NCBI GenBank assembly: GCA_910586575.1
Contig: CAJUJQ010000010.1
Span: 1-40,871 of the forward strand
Direction: 5' to 3'
From: an uncultured Clostridia bacterium
Lineage (GTDB): Bacteria > Bacillota > Clostridia > Oscillospirales > Butyricicoccaceae
DNA length: 40,871 nt
Positions 1 to 7,384 of this stretch are shown here, in pieces (within the stretch, counting starts at the first letter, position 1; every line of letters begins with the position of its first letter). The notes beneath the pieces are model-generated. The model ran no database searches. It had not been told where the DNA came from and saw only the letters and a program-made list of their open reading frames with translations. The translations under genes were made by a program, and so were the position numbers.

Positions 1-52
1 GCGAAAATCCCGCTCCAAGCCCAAGTCCGCTTTCTGACTGGATGGAGCACTA
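1..52 (+). repeat. Left terminal copy of 52-bp inverted repeat
   Basis: Positions 1-52 are the exact reverse complement of 40820-40871. The match stops at base 53. The inner part carries CTGGATGGAGCACTA, whose complement TAGTGCTCCATCC also occurs in the hairpin at 8750-8801, so this is one family of dispersed repeats. A contig ending in the same repeat at both ends is what short-read assembly gives when it stops at a multicopy element. A real mobile-unit boundary is the less likely reading. Confidence 0.9.
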
Positions 53-234
53 GGGCAACCGGGGAGCGGGAAGCGCTGCTTGGCCGGCTGGCCGACGCGC
101 TGGAGCACGCCGGGGAAGGGCCGGAGCGGCTTGCCGTGCTGCACGCCTGTTTAGCGGCATTCGGGAAAGAAACGCCGGAACAATGGGGAATATGGGATTC
201 CGGAGGAGGAGGAGGATCTGGCGCGGTGAGACGC

Positions 235-267
235 AAAAAGGCAGTGGACCTGTGCCGCTGCCTTTTT
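235..267. terminator. Bidirectional intrinsic terminator
   Basis: A perfect 10-bp stem AAAAAGGCAG / CTGCCTTTTT (235-244 with 258-267) has an A run on one side and a T run on the other. It can therefore end transcription from the left-edge gene remnant and from the AIM24-family gene, whose stop lies at 279. Confidence 0.8.
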
Positions 268-278
268 AGGGTATCGAT

Positions 279-962
279 TTAGTTGCTGCTGTGCGGGATA
301 AACGGAAGGAGCGCTGCCGCAAGGCCGCTCGCGGGCATGGTTTGCAGCCAGACTCGGCCCGGTCCGGTTACAATGGTATTGAACAGCCCTTCCCCGCCGA
401 ATAACGCATTTTTAATGCCCTTGACCGATTGGATATCGATGGAACAGGTGATATCGCACATGGCGAGGTAGCCGGTATCCACAACAATTTGCTGGCGGGA
501 CGCAAGCTCATAACAGACGACATGGCCGTCGATTTCGACGAAGGCGATCCCGTGCCCGGAAAGCTTCTGCATAATGAACCCTTCCCCGCCGAAAAAGCCC
601 GCCCCGGCGGATTTCTGGAAAAAAACCGATAGTTCAACCCCGGCTTCCGACGCGAGGAAACCGGATTTCTGCACCACGACCTCATGGCCGGGGGAGATCT
701 CCACCGCCCGGATGGAGCCGGGGAAGCTGGCCGCAAAAGCGATTTGCCCTTCGCCGCCCTGCGCGGTATAGACGTTCTGGAACATGGACTCCCCGCTGAA
801 CATGCGCCCGAAAGCACGGCCAAGCCCGCCGCCGGCGTTGGTTTCCATCTTCATATTGGGGGACATCCAGCACATCGAGCCGCGCTCGGTAATCATGCGT
901 TCGCCGGACGCAAGCGTGCACTGTACAACCGGCATTGGTTCGCCGAGAATTTGATATTTCAT
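279..962 (-). CDS. AIM24 / TIGR00266 family protein
   Basis: The 227-aa product belongs to the AIM24 (DUF124, TIGR00266) family: single-domain, glycine-rich beta-sandwich proteins of unknown biochemical function. The family is named after a yeast mitochondrial inner-membrane protein. Visible hallmarks are the N-terminal MKYQILGEPMPVVQCTL segment and two FGGEG turns, one mid-protein and one near the C-terminus, typical of the repeated half-barrels. No signal peptide or membrane segment is seen. The ATG at 962 was chosen because AGAGAGGTG lies at a proper distance upstream; a GTG at 971 would overlap that site. It is transcribed away from sigK's stop and ends at the bidirectional terminator. 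Family assignment is confident; its role is unknown. Confidence 0.88.
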   Translation of the reverse strand: MKYQILGEPMPVVQCTLASGERMITERGSMCWMSPNMKMETNAGGGLGRAFGRMFSGESMFQNVYTAQGGEGQIAFAASFPGSIRAVEISPGHEVVVQKSGFLASEAGVELSVFFQKSAGAGFFGGEGFIMQKLSGHGIAFVEIDGHVVCYELASRQQIVVDTGYLAMCDITCSIDIQSVKGIKNALFGGEGLFNTIVTGPGRVWLQTMPASGLAAALLPFIPHSSN

Positions 963-1027
963 CCTTGACACCTCTCTTCCAGTTTATTATACCACGTTTT
1001 GCGCGTGTTGGCAAGGCGGTATTCCGG

Positions 1028-1723
1028 TCAGAGGTCCTCCCGCAGCTCCCCCGCCAGCTTGGCGAGGGCTTTTTTTTCAATGCGGGAAATGTAGGAGCGG
1101 GAAATCCCCAGCTTTTTGGCAATCTCCCGCTGTGTGACGCTCTCCCCGCCATAAAGCCCGTACCGCGCGATGATAATTTCCTTTTCGCGGTCGTCCAGCA
1201 GGCGGTCGATGCTTTCATAAACCCGTTTATAGTGGTCGTTGTCGTCGATGCGTTCGAGGTCGCGGTCCTCACAGCTGATGGTGTCGAGCAGCGCCAGTGA
1301 GCCGCCTTCGCCGTCGCTGTCCAGCGTTTCGTTCAGCGAGATGTCCCCCGCCGATTTGCGCATGGAGCGGAAATACATCAGGATTTCATTTTCAATGCAC
1401 CGGGCGGCATAGGTTGCGAGGCGGGCATTCTTTTCGGGCTTAAAGGTGCTGACCGCCTTAATCAGCCCAATGGTGCCAATGGAAATCAGGTCGTCCTGGT
1501 CGGCGGGGTCGGCGTAATATTTTTTGACGATATGCGCGACAAGGCGCAGGTTGTGCTCGACAAGCTTGTTGCGGGCGTCCTGGTCCCCGGCGTGGAATTT
1601 TTCGAGGTACTCGGCTTCCTCCTGCGCCGACAGCGGCTTGGGGAACGCGCCGCCGCTGCCCTGTACCCGTAAAATGAAGTAGGATGCGTGCATGAGCAGC
1701 AGCGGCAAAAGGGAAAGGAACAT
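1028..1723 (-). CDS. sigK: RNA polymerase sporulation sigma factor SigK
   Basis: The 231-aa sigma-70 family protein closely matches sigma-K, the late mother-cell sigma factor of endospore formers, which drives spore coat and cortex genes. A hydrophobic N-terminus (MFLSLLPLLLMHASYFILRV) corresponds to the cleavable pro-sequence of pro-sigma-K. Region 2 follows (NLRLVAHIVKKYY, DLISIGTIGLIKA, ATYAARCIENEIL), then the region 4 helix-turn-helix (TQREIAKKLGISRSYISRIEKKAL). The ATG at 1723 has GGAGG eight bases upstream; the GTG at 1732 overlaps that site. The gene is uninterrupted, so no skin-type element is inserted here. It strongly supports a spore-forming Firmicute. Confidence 0.95.
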   Translation of the reverse strand: MFLSLLPLLLMHASYFILRVQGSGGAFPKPLSAQEEAEYLEKFHAGDQDARNKLVEHNLRLVAHIVKKYYADPADQDDLISIGTIGLIKAVSTFKPEKNARLATYAARCIENEILMYFRSMRKSAGDISLNETLDSDGEGGSLALLDTISCEDRDLERIDDNDHYKRVYESIDRLLDDREKEIIIARYGLYGGESVTQREIAKKLGISRSYISRIEKKALAKLAGELREDL

Positions 1724-1786
1724 ATGGTGCACCTCCGGTCAGTGGTTTCAGAAAGGGCGGGGCCTTGCGGCCCGATACGTTCTAAA

Positions 1787-1794
1787 AGTATATG
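1787..1794 (-). promoter_or_regulatory. Possible sigma-E-like -10 element upstream of sigK
   Basis: On the minus strand CATATACT matches the mother-cell sigma-E -10 consensus CATACAnT at all but one defined position. It lies about 64 bases upstream of the sigK start. I see no convincing matching -35 element, so this rests on one short motif plus the expectation that sigma-E transcribes sigK. Confidence 0.25.
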
Positions 1795-1885
1795 TACCGG
1801 GTGTGTGAAAAAGAAGCGCGGGAGGAGGCGCGCAGCCGCTCCCCCTGCCGCCGTAAAAATTCTGGGTGGAAAATTCCAAGGATTA

Positions 1886-1894
1886 TGCTATAAT
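1886..1894 (+). promoter_or_regulatory. Extended -10 promoter of the ECF sigma operon
   Basis: TATAAT at 1889-1894 is preceded by a TG (1886-1887) separated by one base, an extended -10 element. It lies about 37 bases upstream of the sigma gene's start. The -35 region is a poor match, as expected for an extended -10 promoter or one with another regulator. Confidence 0.55.
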
Positions 1895-1930
1895 GGATAT
1901 ACAGTCAAATATTTCAGGAGGATGGGGGAA

Positions 1931-2455
1931 ATGCTGGCAGTTTTGTTAGCGGCATTGGAAGGCGAAGAAGACCGAAGCCTTTTGATAGAATTATATAAAA
2001 AATATCATGAAGAAATGGAGCAGTGCGCGATACATATTTTACGGGAACAGCATGACGCGGAGGACGCGGTGCAAAGTGCCTTTGTTCAGATAATCCGGCA
2101 TTTTGAAAAGGTCCGCGGCATTCCCCGGGGGGAATTGCCATTTTGGCTGATTGCCATTGTAAAGAACGAATCGCTCATACTACTGCGGAAAAGAAAGGAT
2201 TTTGTGGATTTGGAGCGTGTTGACGATTTCGCATGGCAGGCGGACTGCGCCCTGGGCTATCAGGAGCTTGTCGCATTGTTCCGGAAGCTGCCGGAAACCT
2301 ACAGGGGCGTTTTGGAAATGAAAATGCTTCTGGGGTATTCTGATTCAGAAATCGCCGCGCGTTTCGGCATTTCGGAAACGGCGGTGAGCACGAGGGTCAG
2401 CCGTGGGCGCGCACTGCTGCGGGAGATTGTCCAAAAGGAGGGTTTCTGCTTATGA
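1931..2455 (+). CDS. ECF-type RNA polymerase sigma factor
   Basis: The 174-aa product has the two-domain layout of extracytoplasmic-function sigma factors. Region 2 covers roughly residues 15-80 (LIELYKKYHEEMEQCAIHI, then HDAEDAVQSAFVQIIRH). Region 4 covers roughly 110-165 (LPETYRGVLEMKMLLGYSDS, EIAARFGISETAVSTRVSRG). It should direct RNA polymerase to a small regulon when released from its partner. ATG 1931 is preceded by AGGAGG with about 9 bases spacing. The stop overlaps the next gene's start by four bases (ATGA), so the two are translationally coupled and the partner is probably its anti-sigma factor. Confidence 0.88.
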   Translation: MLAVLLAALEGEEDRSLLIELYKKYHEEMEQCAIHILREQHDAEDAVQSAFVQIIRHFEKVRGIPRGELPFWLIAIVKNESLILLRKRKDFVDLERVDDFAWQADCALGYQELVALFRKLPETYRGVLEMKMLLGYSDSEIAARFGISETAVSTRVSRGRALLREIVQKEGFCL

Positions 2456-3165
2456 CAGACCGGGAGCTGGATCAATTGCTGAAACAGGTGCTGCTGGACG
2501 CGGTCAAACTGGATATGGAAGAGATTGCGGAAACAGATGCTCTGTTTGGCCCCTCCGTCCGCTACCAAAGGCAGATGGCCGCAATGCAGCGGGACCCATT
2601 GAAATGGATGCGGAAAAAAACGCGGTCGTTCTGGAAACACATCCTCCGGCAGGCCGCTATGGTATTATTGGTCTTGTCGATTGGGTTCGGCTGCCTGATG
2701 GCAGCAGTGCCGTCCGCAAGGGCGGCGGTTGTCCAATGGTTCATAGAATGGTATGACACCTATCTTGTGTATCGATATGGCGGGGAGCTTTCTGCTGATG
2801 AATTACCAGAGTATGCGCTTACCTGGATACCGGAAGGGTATCAGGAAGTTCAAAGGAATAATTATTCAACTGGTGTGAGTATTGCATATCAAGACAGTAA
2901 AAATAATTTAATCTATTTTGATTATTGGAGAATTCATATGGGAGCTGTGAATGTAATCCAGGTTGAAAATGCGAATGTTTTTTCAGTAAATATAGATAAT
3001 CATGAAGGTTTATATTTTGAATCAATGCATCCTGAGGATATGAATACTGTAACATGGGTGGATTCTAAATCAAATATACAATTTCAAATTGACGCAAACG
3101 CAAGCAAAATTGACATTTTGCACATGGCGAACAGCTGTGATTTGGTTAAAGTTAACAAAAAATAA
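2452..3165 (+). CDS. DUF4367-type membrane protein, putative anti-sigma factor
   Basis: The 237-aa product has a cytoplasmic N-terminus of about 65 residues, one membrane segment at about 67-88 (AAMVLLVLSIGFGCLMAAV) and an extracytoplasmic C-terminal domain. That domain ends in a DUF4367-like signature (WVDSKSNIQFQI, ILHMANSC). Such proteins usually sit directly behind ECF sigma genes and are presumed to tether and inhibit the sigma factor; here the ATGA overlap supports that pairing. Base composition changes within the gene: GC-rich codons up to about 2760, then clearly AT-rich. The last 164 bases are repeated as a fragment at 40438-40601. The gene may be a recombination product. The anti-sigma role is inferred from position. 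Confidence 0.75.
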   Translation: MTDRELDQLLKQVLLDAVKLDMEEIAETDALFGPSVRYQRQMAAMQRDPLKWMRKKTRSFWKHILRQAAMVLLVLSIGFGCLMAAVPSARAAVVQWFIEWYDTYLVYRYGGELSADELPEYALTWIPEGYQEVQRNNYSTGVSIAYQDSKNNLIYFDYWRIHMGAVNVIQVENANVFSVNIDNHEGLYFESMHPEDMNTVTWVDSKSNIQFQIDANASKIDILHMANSCDLVKVNKK

Positions 3166-3620
3166 ATTTCTTACAAATCTTTGTGAGAAACCTGCCTGCT
3201 TAATCATTTATATATTAGAGTCGGAAATTCCAGTATACCAAAATAAAGGAGGTGGTTTTATGTACAATCGCATTTTAAGGGCCATCGGGATAGTTGTACT
3301 TATAAGCGTCTTTTTTGTTCCAGCATTAGCAATTGAACCGCGAGCGGAGTCTGCTAAACCGAGTCTTAGCTTTAATGGGACAACGGCAGTATGCTCTGCG
3401 CTATGTAAAGGCAACCGCACATCGGATGATATAGATGTCACGTTGACACTTTACCAGGGTCGTAATTATATTGATTCCTGGAGTGAGTCCGATACGGGTA
3501 TATTGTCTTTTGAAGGCAAGTGCCGGGCTGTATCCGGAAAATCGTACAAGCTGACGCTTGAGTATTCCGTCAATGGGAAAAAGATGCCGTCAGTATCCGT
3601 GACGGGCGTTTGTCCGTGAA
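3002..3620 (+). repeat. About 620-bp duplicated segment, copy 1 (inverted copy at 39982-40601)
   Basis: This segment covers the last 55 codons of the DUF4367 gene, the spacer and the whole small secreted protein gene. It recurs in opposite orientation near the other end of the window with scattered substitutions and a 1-bp insertion in the second copy. Similarity begins abruptly inside the DUF4367 gene and stops right after the small gene's stop codon. Confidence 0.9.
3260..3619 (+). CDS. Small secreted four-cysteine protein
   Basis: The 119-aa product has a signal peptide (MYNRILRAIGIVVLISVFF, cleavage likely after PALA or nearby) and a mature domain of about 95 residues. Four cysteines (45, 49, 88, 118) could form two disulphides. 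The core has alternating beta-strand pattern (DIDVTLTLYQ, SYKLTLEYSVNG) and resembles small exported proteins common in gut Clostridia, but I cannot name a family. The start is fixed by AAAGGAGGTGG upstream of ATG 3260. It lies 94 bases behind the ECF sigma/DUF4367 pair and may be part of that regulon. A mutated copy lies at 39983-40343. Confidence 0.75.
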   Translation: MYNRILRAIGIVVLISVFFVPALAIEPRAESAKPSLSFNGTTAVCSALCKGNRTSDDIDVTLTLYQGRNYIDSWSESDTGILSFEGKCRAVSGKSYKLTLEYSVNGKKMPSVSVTGVCP

Positions 3621-3641
3621 TTTGAGAAGGAGAGAATTCAT

Positions 3642-4735
3642 ATGAGAAAAATTCTAAGCATGATTATGACATTAGTTGTTGTTTTTCCCTGTGTGGAAAT
3701 GCATTTGCTGCAGAAGATATTAATTTGTTAGAAGAGATGAGTTGTGAGGCATCGGATAACATTGATATAAGCAGCAACATTGAAGCGGAGGGGATCGAGG
3801 ATGCGGAGAATGAAATTATTTCGCAAGCATCTACAACCGACTCGCTCGAAGAGTTTGATTTTAGTAGGGAAGATCCCATTGATAAGTACGATTCCTATAC
3901 AAAGAAACCCCTTAATGGAATTGAATATGTATATATTGGAAAGCTCAATTCATATAATTCAAAATATTCCTGGACACCTGATGACTTTAGATATGGTGGC
4001 TATATAAGAAGTTCTGAAACATATCATCATTATATGTTCACGAATGCGGATTACGGTGGAAAACTAAGCTCTAATGTTTTGACAGTATATGCTGATAAAG
4101 GGGTTAAATTCCGGGTCAAAAATGCGTTAGGTGAGTTAGTCGTTGATTCCGAAAAAGGACATGTTCCGGCAAAGGTTTCATATTATAATGTAGAGACCGT
4201 CAACGGTCATAACATATATTATGTTGAATTGAAACCGGCAAGTGTCAGCGAGAATAATTATATGATACAGCTCTCAAAAAAGGATTCCGCATCAACGCTT
4301 CACTATTCACTTTGGTATGGAAACCCGGTAATGAAGAGTGCAACAGCTCCGTTTAATGAACTTATCGAGCTGGTTACTAAGAGACCTTATACATCGAGTT
4401 CGAAATATGGTACTTTGTCTCCATATATGCCTAAAAAGGCATGGATTAGAAGCGTGAATGTGAAAAAAGATTCTGAGATGAGCCGGGGTTATCTTTTGGA
4501 TGGTTATATCACACTTTTCGCTCCAGGGATGAGCAGTAATTCACAAGCATATAATATAAGTGAAAAAGAAGTTGTTTTTGACTTTGAGGTAAGTTCTGCC
4601 TCGGCGTATGAGGCATACGGGGATTACGATATGCAACATATAAGGTTGAAATGGAATCCTAATTTTGATGTACCGGTTACTTATCATTGCAGCTATGTGC
4701 TTACATTTAATTATGTGTATGCAATCGGAGCATAA
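3642..4735 (+). pseudogene. Secreted protein of unknown family, frameshifted in its signal peptide
   Basis: ATG 3642 follows GAAGGAGAG and opens a signal peptide (MRKILSMIMTLVVVF) that runs into a stop after 29 codons. The adjoining frame continues as SLCGNAFAAEDINLLEEM and stays open to 4735. Adding one T to the T5 run at 3682-3686 joins the two into a normal signal peptide plus a mature protein of about 340 residues. The mature part has an acidic N-terminus, then a beta-rich domain with many Tyr, Ser and Asn residues; no known catalytic motif is seen. It is either a real pseudogene, a phase-variable tract or a sequencing error. An internal start at 3725 would give a product without a signal peptide. 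Confidence 0.7.
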
Positions 4736-4745
4736 CTGCATAAGA

Positions 4746-4770
4746 TTTCCCCGGCATTTTGCCGGGGAAA
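4746..4770 (+). terminator. Hairpin terminator after the secreted protein gene
   Basis: A perfect 10-bp stem TTTCCCCGGC / GCCGGGGAAA with a 5-base loop lies 10 bases past the stop codon at 4735. The T run after it is weak, so termination may be partial. Confidence 0.65.
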
Positions 4771-4820
4771 CTCTAATTAGAATCGTCCAAAACAATGATA
4801 CAATTTAGGGGAGGTTATTA

Positions 4821-6476
4821 ATGATGAATATTATTTCTTGTACCGCTGGTGAAAGAAAAATTGAGCAACGAGAAATTCATAAACAGGAAGCATACGAAAA
4901 TACAAAGCAAACGGAGAAAAAAGATACATATCAATTTGAATCCTGCTACGCAAATGATGGCAGGGGCTTCAAAAACATTAATGCAGCCATTGCAAATAAA
5001 TTATCATACAAATATGATATTACAAATTTGAGCCGCAGAGAATATGGCAATCTGTTAAAAGAACTGCGTGATTCGGGTGTGATCTCTGATCAGGAATTCA
5101 GTATCGCATACGCGGGCAGTTTTTCAGGTGGCGCTGCTTTATCAAATAATGCAGAAGGATGGCCCACATGGCCGATGGGCGAAACAAAATGTGATTTTTT
5201 ACAGCTTTTTGAACAGTGTGTGCAGCTGTGTGGGCAATTGACAAAAAATACCGCCAATATGAGAATTCAATCCGAAATAGATACCTATTCACATCTGCGC
5301 AGTGTGTTCGATAGGATTCAAAAGCCGTCAAATAAAGATGTGTCTCAGGAAATCAATGTTTCGGTGGAATCTAAGTCACAAAATGAACCTAAAACAGGAG
5401 AACAGAAAAAAATCGCAGAACTGGCGGAAAAGCTAAGGCAGGATAAAACCTTTATGACAGGTGAGACGAGGTGCTATCTCCATCATCCAGATGGAGAAAA
5501 GCTTGCTGTTTTGATTGCATCAAATGATGACGGACTTTTGGCTGGTATTGCAAAAAGTTTGTCGGTGAGTTTGTCCCAGGCAAAAAATATGCTTCTTTCA
5601 TCCGACAAGGATGTCCGTATCCCCCCATTGATGGCACTTTACGGCGTGCTTGCAAAAAAGGCAAGGACAGAAGGGCTTTCTCAGGAAGAAACTCTTTTGG
5701 ATGGAAACATAGAGCGTATGAATTTGGTCTGGCAGGGCACCTTTGACCAGCGTATGCAGCCGGTAAAAGATGCGATTGATTCGGCATTAAAAGAAGCGGG
5801 GATAGAACTTGACCAAATGAAATCATTTGAATTTCACCTTGACACTTCAAGTTTCCATTTCTCTGTAACGGGAGGAAATGAAGAAGAAAACGCATTGATT
5901 GAACAGGTTGTGAATGAGCACTGCGGGACGGCGGTTTCAGCGTTATATCAGCATCGGCGGGAGGATGGAAAATACAACGCATGGATTGCGGAACAAATGA
6001 TACCTGGCGAGCGGGCGGAGATTACAAAAAAATATGACATCGCTTCGGCATCTTCGGCATATGAGAAAAAAATGAAGAATCTCATGCTGGCTTATAACGC
6101 TTCCAGGGTAGACAACGACTTGAAAAAACGATATGGAATTCGTATCCATGACATTCAATATGTTGATAATAGAGGATTTGTTGGGAAAACGGATGATGCC
6201 GAGGATAAAATACGGGCAATCCGGCAGGAAATCCTAAAGTATTTTGGTGACGTCTATTTCTCTTTACTGATTGACGCGGCACAAATGAAGTGGGGGCATG
6301 ATAAGGACATTGTTGAGATTGTGGATGGACGGACACGGGTAAAAAACATTGATGAAACGGGTGTAGCGCATCCGAGGGGGAACGGCGTTCCTGAAGAGCT
6401 TAACTTCGATACCCCGGTTTTTGATGAAGCCGTTTTCACGTTCACGAACGGGAGTTTTCAGGTTTCTTATATGTAA
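4821..6476 (+). CDS. Unrecognised 551-aa protein of the AT-rich island
   Basis: ATG 4821 is preceded by GGGGAGGTTATTA. The product has no signal peptide or membrane segment. The first 45 residues are lysine/glutamate-rich and probably disordered. A short conserved-looking block follows at about 70-105 (YDITNLSRREYGNLLKELRD), of the type seen in Firmicute proteins of unknown function. A low-complexity linker at about 165-200 precedes a large alpha/beta C-terminal region (FEFHLDTSSFHFSVTGG, then many helices). No catalytic signature is seen. It lies between the secreted protein's terminator and an IS remnant, so it is probably its own transcription unit. The reading frame is intact, unlike several neighbours. 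Confidence 0.7.
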   Translation: MMNIISCTAGERKIEQREIHKQEAYENTKQTEKKDTYQFESCYANDGRGFKNINAAIANKLSYKYDITNLSRREYGNLLKELRDSGVISDQEFSIAYAGSFSGGAALSNNAEGWPTWPMGETKCDFLQLFEQCVQLCGQLTKNTANMRIQSEIDTYSHLRSVFDRIQKPSNKDVSQEINVSVESKSQNEPKTGEQKKIAELAEKLRQDKTFMTGETRCYLHHPDGEKLAVLIASNDDGLLAGIAKSLSVSLSQAKNMLLSSDKDVRIPPLMALYGVLAKKARTEGLSQEETLLDGNIERMNLVWQGTFDQRMQPVKDAIDSALKEAGIELDQMKSFEFHLDTSSFHFSVTGGNEEENALIEQVVNEHCGTAVSALYQHRREDGKYNAWIAEQMIPGERAEITKKYDIASASSAYEKKMKNLMLAYNASRVDNDLKKRYGIRIHDIQYVDNRGFVGKTDDAEDKIRAIRQEILKYFGDVYFSLLIDAAQMKWGHDKDIVEIVDGRTRVKNIDETGVAHPRGNGVPEELNFDTPVFDEAVFTFTNGSFQVSYM

Positions 6477-6478
6477 CC

Positions 6479-7151
6479 ACTCCCGTCAACTTAGGGCAAA
6501 ACGGCTTTTCTGGCGATAGGAAATCCTTTATTCCGAGGAGGCTTCTGTGGAGGCGAACGGCCTGGCCGGATGGAGACAGGACGAGAGGCGATGTCCCGTC
6601 AAACTTGGGTTCTGAACAACCGAAAGTCTCCTTGAGCGCAGGGCAATATCCGTACCGTCGATGGCAATCAGGCGCATGCCCGCATAGGTGGGTGCGTCAG
6701 AGTTCTGCGGATGGATCTCCGCGATTCCATCCGCAAATTTTCTCACATACTCGGGATTCAGGTTGGCCCGCGCCTTGGAAAACGCCTGCCTGCTCACCGG
6801 ATCTTCCTGGAGAAAATCATAGTAAGCATCAATTCCAAGCCGCAATGAGTCAACCAGTCGGCGCAGCAGGATACGCAGAAGATTCTGCGCGCCAAGCCTG
6901 CGTTTCCGGGGAAAAGCGGTTTGTTTGAAGCGTAAATCCTCACTGCTTTCACAGGTTTCGATCAGATGTCGGGACATTTTGAAAATCACATCTTTCAACG
7001 ACATACCAGTTGCCACCTTTGGAATGAGCTGCTCTAAATGGACTCATTTCATGCTGGCATGCAACTGGTTTTGTCAATCCGCATATTGCGCAATTATTTT
7101 GCGTTATTATTGAAGAATTCGACAATGACTGCCTTAAGTTGACGGCAGTGG
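6479..7151. mobile_element. Internally deleted IS4-type element with terminal inverted repeats
   Basis: CCACTCCCGTCAACTTAGG at 6479-6497 is matched in inverted orientation by CCTTAAGTTGACGGCAGTGG at 7132-7151, with one substitution and one extra base. The 673 bp between hold only the N-terminal part of a transposase on the minus strand. A second copy of the CCCGTCAA-CTTGGG motif occurs internally near 6597, suggesting a deletion or rearrangement of the left half. No clear target-site duplication is visible. The left end begins two bases after the stop codon at 6476; the right end truncates the ORF at 7151-7384. Confidence 0.65.
6528..7016 (-). pseudogene. Truncated IS4-family transposase
   Basis: The 162-aa ORF begins MATGMSLKDVIFKMSRHLI and carries the IS4-type N-terminal region (LRILLRRLVDSLRLGIDAYY, QAFSKARANLNPEYVRKFAD) up to the first catalytic aspartate context, AIDGTDIAL. 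After about residue 130 the sequence becomes a proline/serine-rich tail and the rest of the DDE domain is missing. A full transposase of this family has 350-450 residues, so this copy is inactive. Mobilisation would need another copy in trans. Confidence 0.75.
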
Positions 7152-7384
7152 TATATTATTACAATCCGTCATACTGGAAGAACGATTCTCAGTATGATAG
7201 GATACTGTCGAAATACCACGTTAATTCGGTCCCGCTGCTGGTCAAAATGGTGGATGAAGAATATAGAGACGCCTATCAGTTTGACCCGGATGCAACTAAG
7301 GAGAACTTTCATGAAACGATTTTGGCCTACTATTACAGTATTGTCGATTTCCTGTCCACTGATGACCACTTCATTTGCGGCTAG
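7151..7384 (+). pseudogene. 5'-truncated gene fragment next to the IS remnant
   Basis: The open frame continues from inside the IS right end and gives a natural-looking C-terminus, with blocks such as NPSYWKNDSQYDRILSKYHV, PLLVKMVDEEYRDAYQFDP and ILAYYYSIVDFLSTDDHF. The N-terminus is missing, apparently removed by the IS. I do not recognise the family. Its last 25 codons overlap the start of the next gene (ATG 7311). Confidence 0.45.

Larger units (their letters stand above)
1..282 (+). pseudogene. 3'-terminal remnant of an unidentified gene
   Basis: One frame is open from the window edge to a TAG at 280-282. Residues encoded from about 55 to 200 look like a real helical protein (for example EREALLGRLADALEHAGEG). 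After a (GGA)n run at about 201-214 the frame becomes implausible and reads through the terminator at 235-267. The neighbouring +1 frame would end naturally as EEEEDLAR at a TGA at 227-229, so a frameshift near 200 is possible. The 5' part lies outside the window or was replaced by the terminal repeat. I do not recognise the family; it could be non-coding. Confidence 0.3.

Noticed and set aside
1028..1723. sigK interrupted by a skin element
   Set aside because: The gene is continuous from pro-sequence to region 4.
6599..6928. Plus-strand frame inside the IS remnant
   Set aside because: Shadow of the truncated transposase; composition is implausible for a protein.
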